Origin: Gemmatimonadaceae bacterium
Lineage (GTDB): Bacteria > Gemmatimonadota > Gemmatimonadetes > Gemmatimonadales > Gemmatimonadaceae
Direction: 5' to 3'
Length of the DNA stretch: 64,000 nucleotides
Assembly (NCBI GenBank): GCA_025930755.1
Contig: JAICOJ010000004.1
Location: forward strand, 1-64,000
The notes under the pieces are model-generated. The model saw nothing but the letters and a program-made list of their open reading frames with translations, did not search any database and was not told the DNA's origin. The translations under genes were made by a program, and so were the position numbers. Below, piece after piece: positions 7,512 through 15,588 of the stretch. Every line of letters starts with the position of its first letter. Position 1 is the stretch's first letter.

Positions 7512-8774
7512 TCACGCGATCGCAAGAGAAGGTTCAGGCTCCGGTTCGCTCTTTTCCGTCGAGTCCTCGGCGGGAACCCGACCCTCGGCGTCCTTGAGCG
7601 CCCGAACGCGCGCGGGCAGCGCGAACAGGCGAATGAAGCCGCCCGCATCTGCCTGCTCGTACACGTCGTCCTCGCCGAACGTCACGAAGCGCTCGTCGTA
7701 GAGCGCGTGCTCGCTCGCGCGGCCGGCAACGATCACGTTCCCCTTGTAGAGGCGGAGCGTCACGGATCCTGTGACGCGGTCCTGCGTGACCGACACAAAC
7801 GCATCGTAGGCCTCGCGCTCCGTGGTCCACCACCGGCCCTCGTAGACGAGGTCGGCGTAGCGCGGTGCAATGAGGTCCTTTGCCGCGAGCGTCCGGCGAT
7901 CGAGCACGAGCTGCTCCAGCTCCGAGTGCGCGGCATAGAGGAGCGTCCCGCCGGGCGTCTCATAGATACCGCGGGACTTCATGCCGACCAGCCGATCCTC
8001 GACGAGGTCGATGCGGCCAACGCCGTGACGCCCTCCGATGGCGTTGAGGGTCGACACGAGCTTCACCGGATCGAGGCGAGCGCCGTTCACCGCCACCGGG
8101 GTTCCGCGCTCGAACTCGATGACCACGTCCTCGTGCTCGTCAGGCGCATCGGCCGGAGCGGCGCTGAGCATGAAGAGATCGTCGGGCGGAACGGCTGAGG
8201 GATTCTCGAGCATCCCGCCCTCATGCGAGATGTGCCACAGGTTGCGATCCCGCGAGTAGATCTTTTGCGCGGTGGCCGCGACCGGGATGTTACGCTTGGC
8301 CGCATACGCGAGTGCGTCCTCACGGCTTCGAATATCCCACACGCGCCACGGGGCGATCACCGGAAGCTCCGGCGCGAACGTCGCGTACGTGAGCTCGAAG
8401 CGCACCTGATCGTTGCCCTTGCCGGTGCATCCGTGGGCGAGCGCATCGGCCCCAATCGCCTTGGCAACCTCGCACTGGCGGCGAGCGATCAACGGTCGCG
8501 CGATGGAGGTGCCGAGGAGGTATTTGCGGCCGTAGATCGCGCCGGCGCGAAGCATGGGCCAGAGGAAGTCTTCGACGAACTCCTGTCGAAGATCCTCGAC
8601 GTAGCATTCATCGGCGCCGGAGGCGAGTGCCTTGGCGCGTACGCCTTCGAGCTCGTCACCCTGGCCGATGTCGGCGGCGACGCACACGACCCGGGCGTCG
8701 TAATGCTCCTTGAGCCAGGGGACGATGATCGACGTGTCGAGCCCGCCGGAGTACGCGAGGACGATAGTGCGCAT
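7512..8774 (-). CDS. argG: Argininosuccinate synthase
   Basis: A 420-residue enzyme that joins citrulline and aspartate using ATP. The N-terminal ATP-binding PP-loop AYSGGLDTS spans residues 7-15, and GCTGKGNDQVRFEL, typical of the family, lies near residue 120. The ATG at 8774 places the PP-loop at the usual distance from the N-terminus; an in-frame TTG 12 bases upstream is less likely. A promoter with overlapping ArgR-box-like dyad precedes it, so it is probably repressed by arginine. argH follows directly. Confidence 0.96.
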   Translation of the reverse strand: MRTIVLAYSGGLDTSIIVPWLKEHYDARVVCVAADIGQGDELEGVRAKALASGADECYVEDLRQEFVEDFLWPMLRAGAIYGRKYLLGTSIARPLIARRQCEVAKAIGADALAHGCTGKGNDQVRFELTYATFAPELPVIAPWRVWDIRSREDALAYAAKRNIPVAATAQKIYSRDRNLWHISHEGGMLENPSAVPPDDLFMLSAAPADAPDEHEDVVIEFERGTPVAVNGARLDPVKLVSTLNAIGGRHGVGRIDLVEDRLVGMKSRGIYETPGGTLLYAAHSELEQLVLDRRTLAAKDLIAPRYADLVYEGRWWTTEREAYDAFVSVTQDRVTGSVTLRLYKGNVIVAGRASEHALYDERFVTFGEDDVYEQADAGGFIRLFALPARVRALKDAEGRVPAEDSTEKSEPEPEPSLAIA

Positions 8775-8790
8775 TGGCAACCCCAATCTG

Positions 8791-8841
8791 AGAGAATATG
8801 CAGTGCGGATGCATAATCTCTCGTTTGACGCGGAATGTCAA
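8791..8841 (-). promoter_or_regulatory. argG promoter with ArgR-type operator
   Basis: Read on the minus strand, TTGACA (8841-8836) is followed after exactly 17 bases by GATTAT (8818-8813). A 12-bp inverted repeat with one mismatch (8791-8802 and 8810-8821; half-site TGCATAWTCTCT) covers the -10 and start region. Its TGCAT core and AT-rich character match known ArgR boxes, and argR is the next gene upstream. Repression by arginine-bound ArgR is inferred. Confidence 0.7.
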
Positions 8842-8876
8842 GTGAAAGGGCCGGACGCGTCGCGGCCCCCGAGCTC

Positions 8877-9338
8877 CTACCGCCCGGCCAGCGTTCGGAT
8901 GCGCCGCACCAACCGCTCGCGCGCGGCCGTCGAGCGGCAAATCAGGAGGATCGTGTCGTCGCCGGCGAGTGTGCCGAGGATGTCGGGCCAGGACTCGGCG
9001 TCGATGGCGCGGGCGATCGGCTGCGCGCCTCCGGGGACGGTGCGGATGACGACCATTTCACCAACGCCGTCGACGGTGCTGAAGAGCGGGGGGAGGACCG
9101 CCTCGAGCACCGGGTTTCCGTCGCTGGCGGACGCGCCACCGGACGCGAGCGTGTACCGCGCGCCCTCCGGCGTCGACACCCGCGCGACCCCGAGCTCGCG
9201 GAGGTCTCGAGACAGGGTGGCTTGCGTCACGTCCCATCCGCGCTGCCGGAGCATCTTGCGGAGCTCTTCCTGGCTTCCGACCTCGCGTGCTTCGATGAGC
9301 TCGCGGATGGTCGCCTGGCGCACGCGCTTGTTTGCCAT
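8877..9338 (-). CDS. argR: Arginine repressor
   Basis: A 153-residue DNA-binding regulator of arginine metabolism. Residues 1-70 are the winged helix-turn-helix (QATIRELIEAREVGSQEEL and TQATLSRDLRELGV, including the SR recognition region). Residues 80-153 are the arginine-binding oligomerisation domain with GDDTILLICRS. Length is normal for ArgR/AhrC. The ATG at 9338 (MANKRVRQATI) is chosen by comparison with the family because no clear ribosome binding site is visible; longer starts using rare codons are possible. It sits between the divergent argCBD and the argGH genes, both of which have ArgR-like boxes. Confidence 0.93.
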   Translation of the reverse strand: MANKRVRQATIRELIEAREVGSQEELRKMLRQRGWDVTQATLSRDLRELGVARVSTPEGARYTLASGGASASDGNPVLEAVLPPLFSTVDGVGEMVVIRTVPGGAQPIARAIDAESWPDILGTLAGDDTILLICRSTAARERLVRRIRTLAGR

Positions 9339-9418
9339 GGCGGGTAAAGTGGTGACTCGGAGGCGATGGGTCGAGGGCACTGATCACGCCGCCTGGATTC
9401 GGATACTGGCCGCAGGCC

Positions 9419-9447
9419 TTGACCCGGCCCTGATGCATGTATATTCA
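9419..9447 (+). promoter_or_regulatory. argC promoter overlapped by an ArgR box
   Basis: TTGACC (9419-9424) and TATATT (9440-9445) form a possible promoter with a short 15-base spacer. The 14-mer TGCATGTATATTCA at 9434-9447 matches the classical ArgR-box pattern TGmATwwwwATkCA and lies on the -10 element. Transcription would begin just before the GTG proposed as the argC start, implying a leaderless or nearly leaderless message. Confidence 0.65.
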
Positions 9448-9453
9448 TTCCCT

Positions 9454-10533
9454 GTGCATAAACTTCCCGTCGGGGTGCTCGGGGCGTCCGGCTATGCCGG
9501 CCGCGAGCTGTGCGCCCTCATCGCGCACCATCCCGCTCTCGCCCTCCATTTCGCCACGGCCAACGAGCGAAAGGGCGAGCGCGCGCGCCTCGGTGGACAG
9601 GAGGTGCGGTTCGTCGCGCACGACGATGCGCATCTCGACGGGTGCGCCCTCGTCTTCAGCGCGCTGCCGCACGGCGCCTCCGCGCCCTGGGTGCGCCGCG
9701 CCCGCGACGCGGGCGCGAAGGTCGTCGATCTCTCCGCCGATCTGAGACCGGGGTCGATCGCGACGGAGGTCGAGACCCCGTTCGCCAACGCAGCGGCGGT
9801 GTCATCGCATCGGCCGGCTTCCGAGGCCCACCCGGCGTCGGCCGGGATTGCCACCGCTCCGCCCCCGCAGCGGGCCGCGACTCACACCGTTCCCTACGGG
9901 TTGACCGAGCTCAACCGCGGCGCGATCGCGACGGCCGACGTGGTGGCTAATCCGGGATGCTATCCGACAGCGATCCTGATCGCGCTGGCTCCCCTCGCCG
10001 AGCAGAGGCTCATCGCCCCCGGCGCGACCATCATGGCGAGTGCCGCAAGCGGCGTCACTGGCGCGGGATTCACTCCGCGGGCCGATCTTCTCTTTGGTGA
10101 GGTGACGGAAGACTTCCGGCCGTACGCGCCGGGGAATGCGCATCGTCACCTGCCCGAGATGACGACGACTCTCGCGCGCTGGGGGGCGAATTGCGACTTG
10201 ATCTTCGCTCCGCACTTGCTGCCGGTGGCGCGAGGCATTCTCGCCACCTTATCGATTCCACTCACCACGCCGATGGCGAATCCCAATGCGCTCTGGCGTG
10301 GGCGATTTGCCGGAGAGCCGTTCATCGAAATCGCGGACGAGCTCCCTGCCCTGAGAGACGTCGTGCGACGCAACGTGGTTCGCATCTGCGCCACCACGAC
10401 CGCTAACGTCCGGACGCCGACGCTGGTGGTCTATGCGGCGATCGACAATCTCGTAAAGGGCGCGGCCGGTCAGGCACTGCAGAACGCCAACCTCATGCTC
10501 GGCCTTCCCGAGCAGCAAGGGTTGCCCTCGTGA
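9454..10533 (+). CDS. argC: N-acetyl-gamma-glutamyl-phosphate reductase
   Basis: A 359-residue NADPH-dependent reductase of the third step of arginine synthesis. The nucleotide-binding motif GVLGASGYAGREL lies near residues 6-18 and the catalytic cysteine is in VANPGCYPTA. Either GTG 9454 or ATG 9433 could start it; GTG is preferred because the predicted promoter overlaps the ATG and the distance to the GASGYAG motif is typical. An unusual Ala/Pro/Ser-rich stretch (9770-9890) replaces the segment that normally precedes the conserved YGLTEL. The argB start overlaps the stop by 4 bases. Confidence 0.93.
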   Translation: MHKLPVGVLGASGYAGRELCALIAHHPALALHFATANERKGERARLGGQEVRFVAHDDAHLDGCALVFSALPHGASAPWVRRARDAGAKVVDLSADLRPGSIATEVETPFANAAAVSSHRPASEAHPASAGIATAPPPQRAATHTVPYGLTELNRGAIATADVVANPGCYPTAILIALAPLAEQRLIAPGATIMASAASGVTGAGFTPRADLLFGEVTEDFRPYAPGNAHRHLPEMTTTLARWGANCDLIFAPHLLPVARGILATLSIPLTTPMANPNALWRGRFAGEPFIEIADELPALRDVVRRNVVRICATTTANVRTPTLVVYAAIDNLVKGAAGQALQNANLMLGLPEQQGLPS

Positions 10534-11315
10534 TCCGCGTCGTGAAGATCGGCGGCCGCGCGCAGCAGGCGGCGTCCCTCATTCCGGCGCTCGCGGCCGC
10601 CTGGCGTGCCGCTCCCGGTGCGCTCGTGGTCGTGCACGGCGGCGGAGACGAGGTCACGGCGGTGCAGCGTACGCTCGGACGCGATCCGCAGTTCGTCGAC
10701 GGACGCCGCGTGACGACCGACGATGACATTGCGATCCTTCGCATGACCCTGTCGGGGCTCGTCAACAAGCGCCTGGTCGCAGCCCTCGTCGCCGGGGGCG
10801 TGCCTGCCGTCGGCATATCGGGGGAAGATGCCGCGGTCCTGTCGGCGGAGCCGATCGACGCGGCGACGATGGGGCGCGCCGGAGAGCCCGCGCAGTCCAA
10901 CGTGAAGCTCGTGAGGCATTTGCTTCAGGGCGGATTCCTGCCGGTCATCTCCCCTCTTGCCCGCGATGCGCGCTCCGCCGCCGGGGATGCGCTCAACGTC
11001 AATGGCGATGACGCGGCGGCGGCAATCGCCGCCGCACTCGGAGCAGCCGAGCTCCTCCTGATCGCCGATGTGCCCGGCGTGCTCGAGAGCGGCAACGTCA
11101 TCGTGACGCTCGACGCCGATCGCATGCGGCGACTGATCGGGGCGGGCACGGTTACGTCGGGCATGATCGCCAAGCTCGAGGCATCGCATCGCGCGCTCAT
11201 GGCCGGAGTGCCGTCCGTGCGTGTCGGCGATCTCGAGGCGGTTGCGGACGCCGGTCGGGGAACGCGAATCGTTGCTGCGGCCGCGCCGCAGACCTTCACC
11301 TCGGTACTCGCATGA
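10530..11315 (+). CDS. argB: Acetylglutamate kinase
   Basis: A 261-residue amino-acid kinase that phosphorylates N-acetylglutamate. It begins VIRVVKIGGRAQ, with the phosphate-binding Lys-Ile-Gly-Gly, continues with VVVHGGGDEVT and ends with the ATP-binding KLEASHRALMAGV region. The GTG start overlaps the argC stop in the pattern GTGA, and the 3' end overlaps argD by 4 bases, so the three genes are translationally coupled. Length is slightly below the E. coli enzyme but complete. Confidence 0.94.
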   Translation: MIRVVKIGGRAQQAASLIPALAAAWRAAPGALVVVHGGGDEVTAVQRTLGRDPQFVDGRRVTTDDDIAILRMTLSGLVNKRLVAALVAGGVPAVGISGEDAAVLSAEPIDAATMGRAGEPAQSNVKLVRHLLQGGFLPVISPLARDARSAAGDALNVNGDDAAAAIAAALGAAELLLIADVPGVLESGNVIVTLDADRMRRLIGAGTVTSGMIAKLEASHRALMAGVPSVRVGDLEAVADAGRGTRIVAAAAPQTFTSVLA

Positions 11316-12505
11316 CTGCTACCGCACAACTCGCGGCCCCGCCGCACGAGGAAGCCTTGCTCCCCGTCTATCGTCGGGCTCCGCTCGAGATCGCGCGTGG
11401 TGAAGGGGTATATGTCTACGACCCCGATGGGCGCGCGTATCTCGACTTCGTCAGTGGCATCGCGGTCAACGCGCTCGGCTATGGGGACGACGGAATTCGC
11501 GCCGTGATCGACGGTGCACTCTCCTCGGGCGTGCTGCACGCCTCCAACCTGTATCACACGGCACCGGCGCGCGCGCTGGCCACGGCTCTCGTAGAACGCT
11601 CCTTCGCGTCGAAGGTCTTTTTCTGCAACTCGGGCGCAGAGGCCAATGAGGGCGCCTTCAAGTTCGCCCGCCGGTGGGCGCTCACCCAGGGAGGCGCGGG
11701 AAAGCACGAGATCCTCGCGCTCCGAGGCAGCTTTCACGGACGGCTCTTCGCATCGCTGGCCGCGACCGATCGCCCCTCGTACCGCGCACCGTTCCGCCCT
11801 CTCGCCGGGGGCGTAGGCATCGTCGAGCGGGACGTCAGTGCGCTCGACATCGCGCTGAACCCGGAAACGGTGGCCGCTCTCATCGTCGAGCCCGTACAGG
11901 GGGAAGGTGGCGTGCGCGTGCTCGACAGCGATTTCCTTCGCGCGCTCCGCGAGATGACACGATCCCGCGGGGTCGCGCTGATCTTCGACGAGGTTCAATG
12001 CGGGCTCGGCCGAACGGGATACCTGTTCGCCTACGAGCGATACGGCGTAGCGCCGGACCTGCTGACGCTCGCGAAACCGCTCGCCGGTGGACTGCCGATG
12101 GGGGCGGTGCTGCTCAACGAGCACATCGCGTCCGCCATTCGACCGGGCGATCACGCGACGACCTTCGGCGGTGGGCCGCTGGTTGCCAGCGTCGCGCTGC
12201 ATGTGCTCGAGCGAGTGAGCGATGCCGCCTTTCTGGCGGGTGTGCGTGAGCGCGGGCAGTGGCTGGGTCAGCAGCTCCGCGCGGTTGCCACCCGGACGGG
12301 GAGGGTGCGCGCGGTCCGCGGGGTGGGATACATGTGGGGCATCGACGTAACCATGCCTGCCTCGGAGGTCGTGTCAGCGGCGCTCGAGGAAGGCCTGCTC
12401 GTATGCACCGCTGGCGAGCATACCGTGCGGCTGCTGCCGCCGCTGGTCACGACGCGAGAGGAGCTGGCACAGGGACTCGGGATTCTGGAGCGCATCCTCT
12501 CCTAG
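11312..12505 (+). CDS. argD: Acetylornithine aminotransferase
   Basis: A 397-residue class III PLP aminotransferase that makes acetylornithine from acetylglutamate semialdehyde. The conserved GVYVYDPDGRAYLDFVSGIA lies near residues 30-50, FCNSGAEANE near 108-117 and IFDEVQCGLGRTG near 225-237; the PLP lysine is K255 in LTLAKPLAGG. It ends the argCBD run. argF and argJ or argE/A are not in the window, so the remaining steps are encoded elsewhere. Confidence 0.94.
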   Translation: MTATAQLAAPPHEEALLPVYRRAPLEIARGEGVYVYDPDGRAYLDFVSGIAVNALGYGDDGIRAVIDGALSSGVLHASNLYHTAPARALATALVERSFASKVFFCNSGAEANEGAFKFARRWALTQGGAGKHEILALRGSFHGRLFASLAATDRPSYRAPFRPLAGGVGIVERDVSALDIALNPETVAALIVEPVQGEGGVRVLDSDFLRALREMTRSRGVALIFDEVQCGLGRTGYLFAYERYGVAPDLLTLAKPLAGGLPMGAVLLNEHIASAIRPGDHATTFGGGPLVASVALHVLERVSDAAFLAGVRERGQWLGQQLRAVATRTGRVRAVRGVGYMWGIDVTMPASEVVSAALEEGLLVCTAGEHTVRLLPPLVTTREELAQGLGILERILS

Positions 12506-12543
12506 CCGGTCTTCGCGGTAGCACGGTGACACGGCATACCGCG

Positions 12544-12572
12544 TTGAATTCGCGACCCGGTGTATCTATGTT
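12544..12572 (+). promoter_or_regulatory. Candidate promoter of outer-membrane protein gene
   Basis: TTGAAT (12544-12549), a 17-base spacer and TATGTT (12567-12572) resemble a housekeeping promoter. They lie in the 153-base gap after argD and upstream of the barrel protein, which also has an AAGGAGAG ribosome binding site. Confidence 0.4.
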
Positions 12573-12658
12573 GTCGCGCAGCCGGTGTGTGTTCGGGTCG
12601 ATGGGGACCATGGCGTCACCGGCGTGCAGGAAATTCCAACCGACTAAGGAGAGTGTCC

Positions 12659-13213
12659 ATGAAGCGCGTCGTTTCGTTGTTTGCGGCCGTGACCATGACC
12701 GTCGTCATGGGTGCCAGCGCCGCCGAAGCGCAAAGTCCGATTCGGTTTGGCCTCGCGGGCGGGTTGTCGATGCCGCAGTCAGACCTTGGGGACGCGTTCG
12801 AGAGCGGATTCCACGGTCAAGTGATGCTCGGCTTCGGCATGATGGCGTTGCCGGTCAAACTGCGCGCGGATCTCACGTACCACAGCCTGGGTGTCGAAGG
12901 CGACGGCGGAATCATCTTCGATGACGATGATGATCTTCGCGTGATCAGCGGTGCGCTCAACGCGATCATCGGCATGGGTGGCATTGGCGTGAAGCCGTAC
13001 CTCACGGGTGGCGTCGGCCTCTACAACTCGAAGTTCGGTGACTTTGATGCCGAGAATGATTTCGGCCTCAATGGTGGTGTAGGTCTCGAGTTCAGCCTCA
13101 CCGGCATGAGCACGTTCCTCGAAGTCCGGTACATCAAGATCTTCGTGGGCGATGATGACGGTGATGACTTCAGCGCCGCGCTCGTGCCGATCACGTTCGG
13201 GATCATGTTCTAA
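12659..13213 (+). CDS. Small outer-membrane beta-barrel protein
   Basis: A 184-residue exported protein. Residues 1-24 form a Sec signal (KR, a hydrophobic core, then AEA before QSP). The rest has alternating hydrophobic/polar strands, many glycines and a final aromatic-ending strand (ITFGIMF) that suits a BAM-assembled 8-stranded barrel of the OmpX/OmpW size class. Asp-rich turns (FDDDDDL, GDDDGDD) could bind cations or face outside. AAGGAGAG lies before the ATG. I cannot name the family. A 23-bp inverted repeat begins at its stop codon and forms a terminator with heptamer arms. Confidence 0.75.
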   Translation: MKRVVSLFAAVTMTVVMGASAAEAQSPIRFGLAGGLSMPQSDLGDAFESGFHGQVMLGFGMMALPVKLRADLTYHSLGVEGDGGIIFDDDDDLRVISGALNAIIGMGGIGVKPYLTGGVGLYNSKFGDFDAENDFGLNGGVGLEFSLTGMSTFLEVRYIKIFVGDDDGDDFSAALVPITFGIMF

Positions 13214-13349
13214 AGCGGCTGCGAGCTGCGAACTACGGCCCCCGGGGAGCTACGAGCCCCGGGGGCTTTTAGTTCGCAGTTCGCAGTTCGCAGCTCGCAG
13301 CTCGCAGCTCGCAGTTCGCAGTTCGCAGTTCGCAGCTCGCAGCCGCTTT
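13212..13349 (+). repeat. Heptamer array with inverted arms around a terminator (locus A)
   Basis: The left arm 13212-13234 begins inside the stop codon of the barrel gene and is perfectly complementary to 13327-13349 (23 bp). Inside lies a terminator, GCCCCCGGGG (13238-13247) with its complement at 13257-13266, then TTTT. From 13271 the right side is a tandem array of about eleven 7-base units, AGTTCGC and AGCTCGC in the order three, three, three, one, then a variant. The left side has about two complementary units. Confidence 0.9.
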
Positions 13350-13514
13350 GTCTCTCGCCTTGGACGAACCCGCGTCCATTCCGGATGGCACCCGTATCGC
13401 CACAGGGGGCCGACGCGTCTTTAAGTGACGATGACACAACAGACTAGCCAGGGCCAGCGGGCGGCATCTGCCGTGCGTCGGAGCGTCATCGACCTCATCC
13501 GCGGAAGCGACACC

Positions 13515-14702
13515 ATGCGGCCGATACTCTCGTCATGCGCACTCCTCCTTTTCGCTGTGTGTTCGGTCTTTCCCGTCGCCCTGTCGGCGCAATCGCGTCA
13601 CGCGATCGCCTTCCATCTGGGACGCAACGACGCCCTCCCGAGCGACGCCACGCTGGGCGGGCTCTCGTACACGTCGTGGGCAGGGATGCTCGGGGTTCGA
13701 GGAAGCGGAGCGATGTCGCTCGGTCGCGTCGACCGGACGCCAACCAACGAAGACGGCACCACGAAGATCACCGCGTGGACTGCTGACGCTGATGTCATTC
13801 TCTCCCCATTCCGGATTCTCCCGCCCATCGTCACCCTTGGCTTCCGCCCCTTTGCGCTGGCCGGTATCGGTGGTCATGGAGCCCGCTATCCAACGGGAGA
13901 CCGGGCGTCCGTAGCGACGTTGAGTTACGGCTGGGGACTGGCGTGGAATCTCTCTCGCGCGCTTTCGATCGAGTCGACGGCGCGCCGCAGGACGCTGCTC
14001 CTGAAGGACGACATCGACCTCCCGGCCGGGTTTGCGAACGATTGGGAGTACCGCGTCGGCGTCGGGATCGAGTTCGGCGGTCGTCGTCAGGTCGATCGCC
14101 CACCGCGTCGTCGGCGCGACCCGGTTCGCGACGATCGACACGAGCATGAGCGTGACGAAGCGCGAGGCGCCGCCCGCCGCCCGCCTGTCCTCGCCAAGCC
14201 GGGTCGCATGCCCGCGGCCTCCGTGAGCGCGGCCAGCGTCATCCGGACGGCCAACCGGTACGAAGGCATCCGGTACGCGTATGGCGGCGCGAGCCCGACC
14301 AAGGGGTTCGACTGCTCGGGGTACGTGCAATACGTCTTCGCGCGCCACGGCATCGATTTGCCGCGGACGGCCCGGCAAATCGCCGAGGTCGGAGAGCCGA
14401 TATCGATGGATCGACGCGACCTCCGTGAGGGTGACCTGCTCTTCTTCGCGGGCAATGGAACACGCATCGACCACGTCGCCATTTATCTGGGAGACGACCA
14501 GATCATTCACTCGACGGCGAGCGGCGGTGGGGTTCGTGTCGAGAGCTTGACGTCGCCACGAGGCGAATGGTTCGAGCGGCGCATGGTCGCCGCACGTCGC
14601 GTTGTCGGGGGCGGTCGGGCGCTGGTGCGGCCGGGCGATGAGGCCGATCGGGAGCCGGAGTCGCTGGATCCGCCTGACAACGCGCCCCCGCCGGCGCGTT
14701 AG
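13515..14702 (+). CDS. Exported beta-barrel protein fused to NlpC/P60 peptidoglycan hydrolase
   Basis: A 395-residue exported protein in two parts. Residues 1-26 are a signal peptide ending LSAQ. Residues 27-187 look like an outer-membrane-barrel or related beta domain (repeated Gly/aromatic strands ending VGVGIEFGG). Residues 188-230 are an Arg/Asp-rich linker. Residues 238-360 are an NlpC/P60 (C40) cysteine peptidase with C267 (FDCSGYVQYV), H320 (IDHVAIYLG) and H332 (IIHSTA). NlpC/P60 enzymes cut D-Glu-diaminopimelate bonds in peptidoglycan. The ATG at 13515 is chosen for the signal peptide; the reading frame is open 90 bases upstream. The C-terminal part resembles the stand-alone enzyme at 38966-39580. 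Confidence 0.82.
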   Translation: MRPILSSCALLLFAVCSVFPVALSAQSRHAIAFHLGRNDALPSDATLGGLSYTSWAGMLGVRGSGAMSLGRVDRTPTNEDGTTKITAWTADADVILSPFRILPPIVTLGFRPFALAGIGGHGARYPTGDRASVATLSYGWGLAWNLSRALSIESTARRRTLLLKDDIDLPAGFANDWEYRVGVGIEFGGRRQVDRPPRRRRDPVRDDRHEHERDEARGAARRPPVLAKPGRMPAASVSAASVIRTANRYEGIRYAYGGASPTKGFDCSGYVQYVFARHGIDLPRTARQIAEVGEPISMDRRDLREGDLLFFAGNGTRIDHVAIYLGDDQIIHSTASGGGVRVESLTSPRGEWFERRMVAARRVVGGGRALVRPGDEADREPESLDPPDNAPPPAR

Positions 14703-14768
14703 GGGCTCGTCGAAACGCGTGATGCCACTGCCACGTACGGAGCGAGGCCGACTTTTCAGGATACCATA

Positions 14769-15500
14769 ATGCGACAGACATTCACTGGTCGATTGGTGGC
14801 CGCGGTGCTGGTGGGCGCGCTGCTGGCCCCCTCGACCGTTCGCGCACAATACCGGGGCTTCGATGAGCCACGAGGTCCGAGCCGCGCCTTCGCCGGCATC
14901 CACCTGATGGTGGCCCAGCCGTTAGGCGAGTTCGACGAGTACATCGACTGGGGCGGGGGCATCGGCGGCGAGTTCCTGTACGCCTTCGACAATCAAGGTG
15001 CCTTCGGGCTTCGCGCCCACCTCGGGATCATGATCTACGGTCACGAGACCAAGCGCGTACCGCTGAGCGAAACGCTCGGTCGCATTCGCGTCGATGTCAG
15101 CACGAGCAACAACATCTTCGTCTTTGGGGTGGGTCCACAGGTGATGCTGCCGAGTGGCGCCGTTCGGCCCTACCTGAACGGGACGGTCGGGCTGTCGTAC
15201 TTCTTCACGCGCTCGTCGGTCGAAGGGAGCGCCGACCTGGAGCCATTCGCGAGCTCGACAAACTTCGATGACGCGACCTTCGCATGGGCGGCGGGTGGCG
15301 GTCTGTACATCCCGGTTCGCAAGGGCCGCAAGAACCCGGTGTCGCTGGACATTGGCGCGCAGTACCACGCCAATGGGGAAGCCCGCTATCTCCGTGAAGG
15401 GAGCATTCAGGAAGACGGCACGGGCGACATCTTCTTCGATCCAATTCGCAGCCAGACCAATCTGATCACCTATCGATTGGGGATCACGGTGGGGCTCTAA
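14769..15500 (+). CDS. Outer-membrane beta-barrel protein
   Basis: A 243-residue exported protein. Residues 1-26 are a Sec signal ending VRAQ. The body has regularly spaced amphipathic strands with Gly/Tyr/Phe (FLYAFDNQGAFGLRAHLGI, PYLNGTVGLSYFF, LDIGAQYHANGEARYL) and ends ITYRLGITVGL, which fits an outer-membrane barrel. It follows the barrel-NlpC gene after 66 bases and may be cotranscribed with it. No specific family is recognised. A run of CTGCGAA heptamers begins a few bases after its stop codon. Confidence 0.7.
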   Translation: MRQTFTGRLVAAVLVGALLAPSTVRAQYRGFDEPRGPSRAFAGIHLMVAQPLGEFDEYIDWGGGIGGEFLYAFDNQGAFGLRAHLGIMIYGHETKRVPLSETLGRIRVDVSTSNNIFVFGVGPQVMLPSGAVRPYLNGTVGLSYFFTRSSVEGSADLEPFASSTNFDDATFAWAAGGGLYIPVRKGRKNPVSLDIGAQYHANGEARYLREGSIQEDGTGDIFFDPIRSQTNLITYRLGITVGL

Positions 15501-15503
15501 AAA

Positions 15504-15540
15504 GGCTGCGAACTGCGAACTGCGAACTGCGAACTGCGAA
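15504..15540 (+). repeat. CTGCGAA heptamer array (locus B)
   Basis: Five perfect tandem CTGCGAA units (15506-15540) start five bases after the stop codon of the barrel gene and end in a degenerate sixth unit. This is the same unit, in complementary sense, as locus A. No long right-hand arm is present; GGCGAGCTCCGCC just after could form a small hairpin. Confidence 0.85.
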
Positions 15541-15588
15541 CGGCGAGCTCCGCCTTTCGGGATCTCGCGGTGGCGGTAGAATAGAGCC

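Noticed and set aside
7505..7648. A longer argH N-terminus upstream of 7504
   Set aside because: It would overlap the argG coding end in another frame; the ATG at 7504 has a ribosome binding site and the right spacing.
8710..9453. A long reading frame running into argC from the argR region
   Set aside because: It lies antisense to argR and the argG promoter. The ArgC fold begins at GTG 9454 or ATG 9433, so the upstream part is only an open frame.
13271..13347. Tandem repeats read as a CRISPR array
   Set aside because: The units are only 7 bases long, with no unique spacers and no cas genes; they are a heptamer array.
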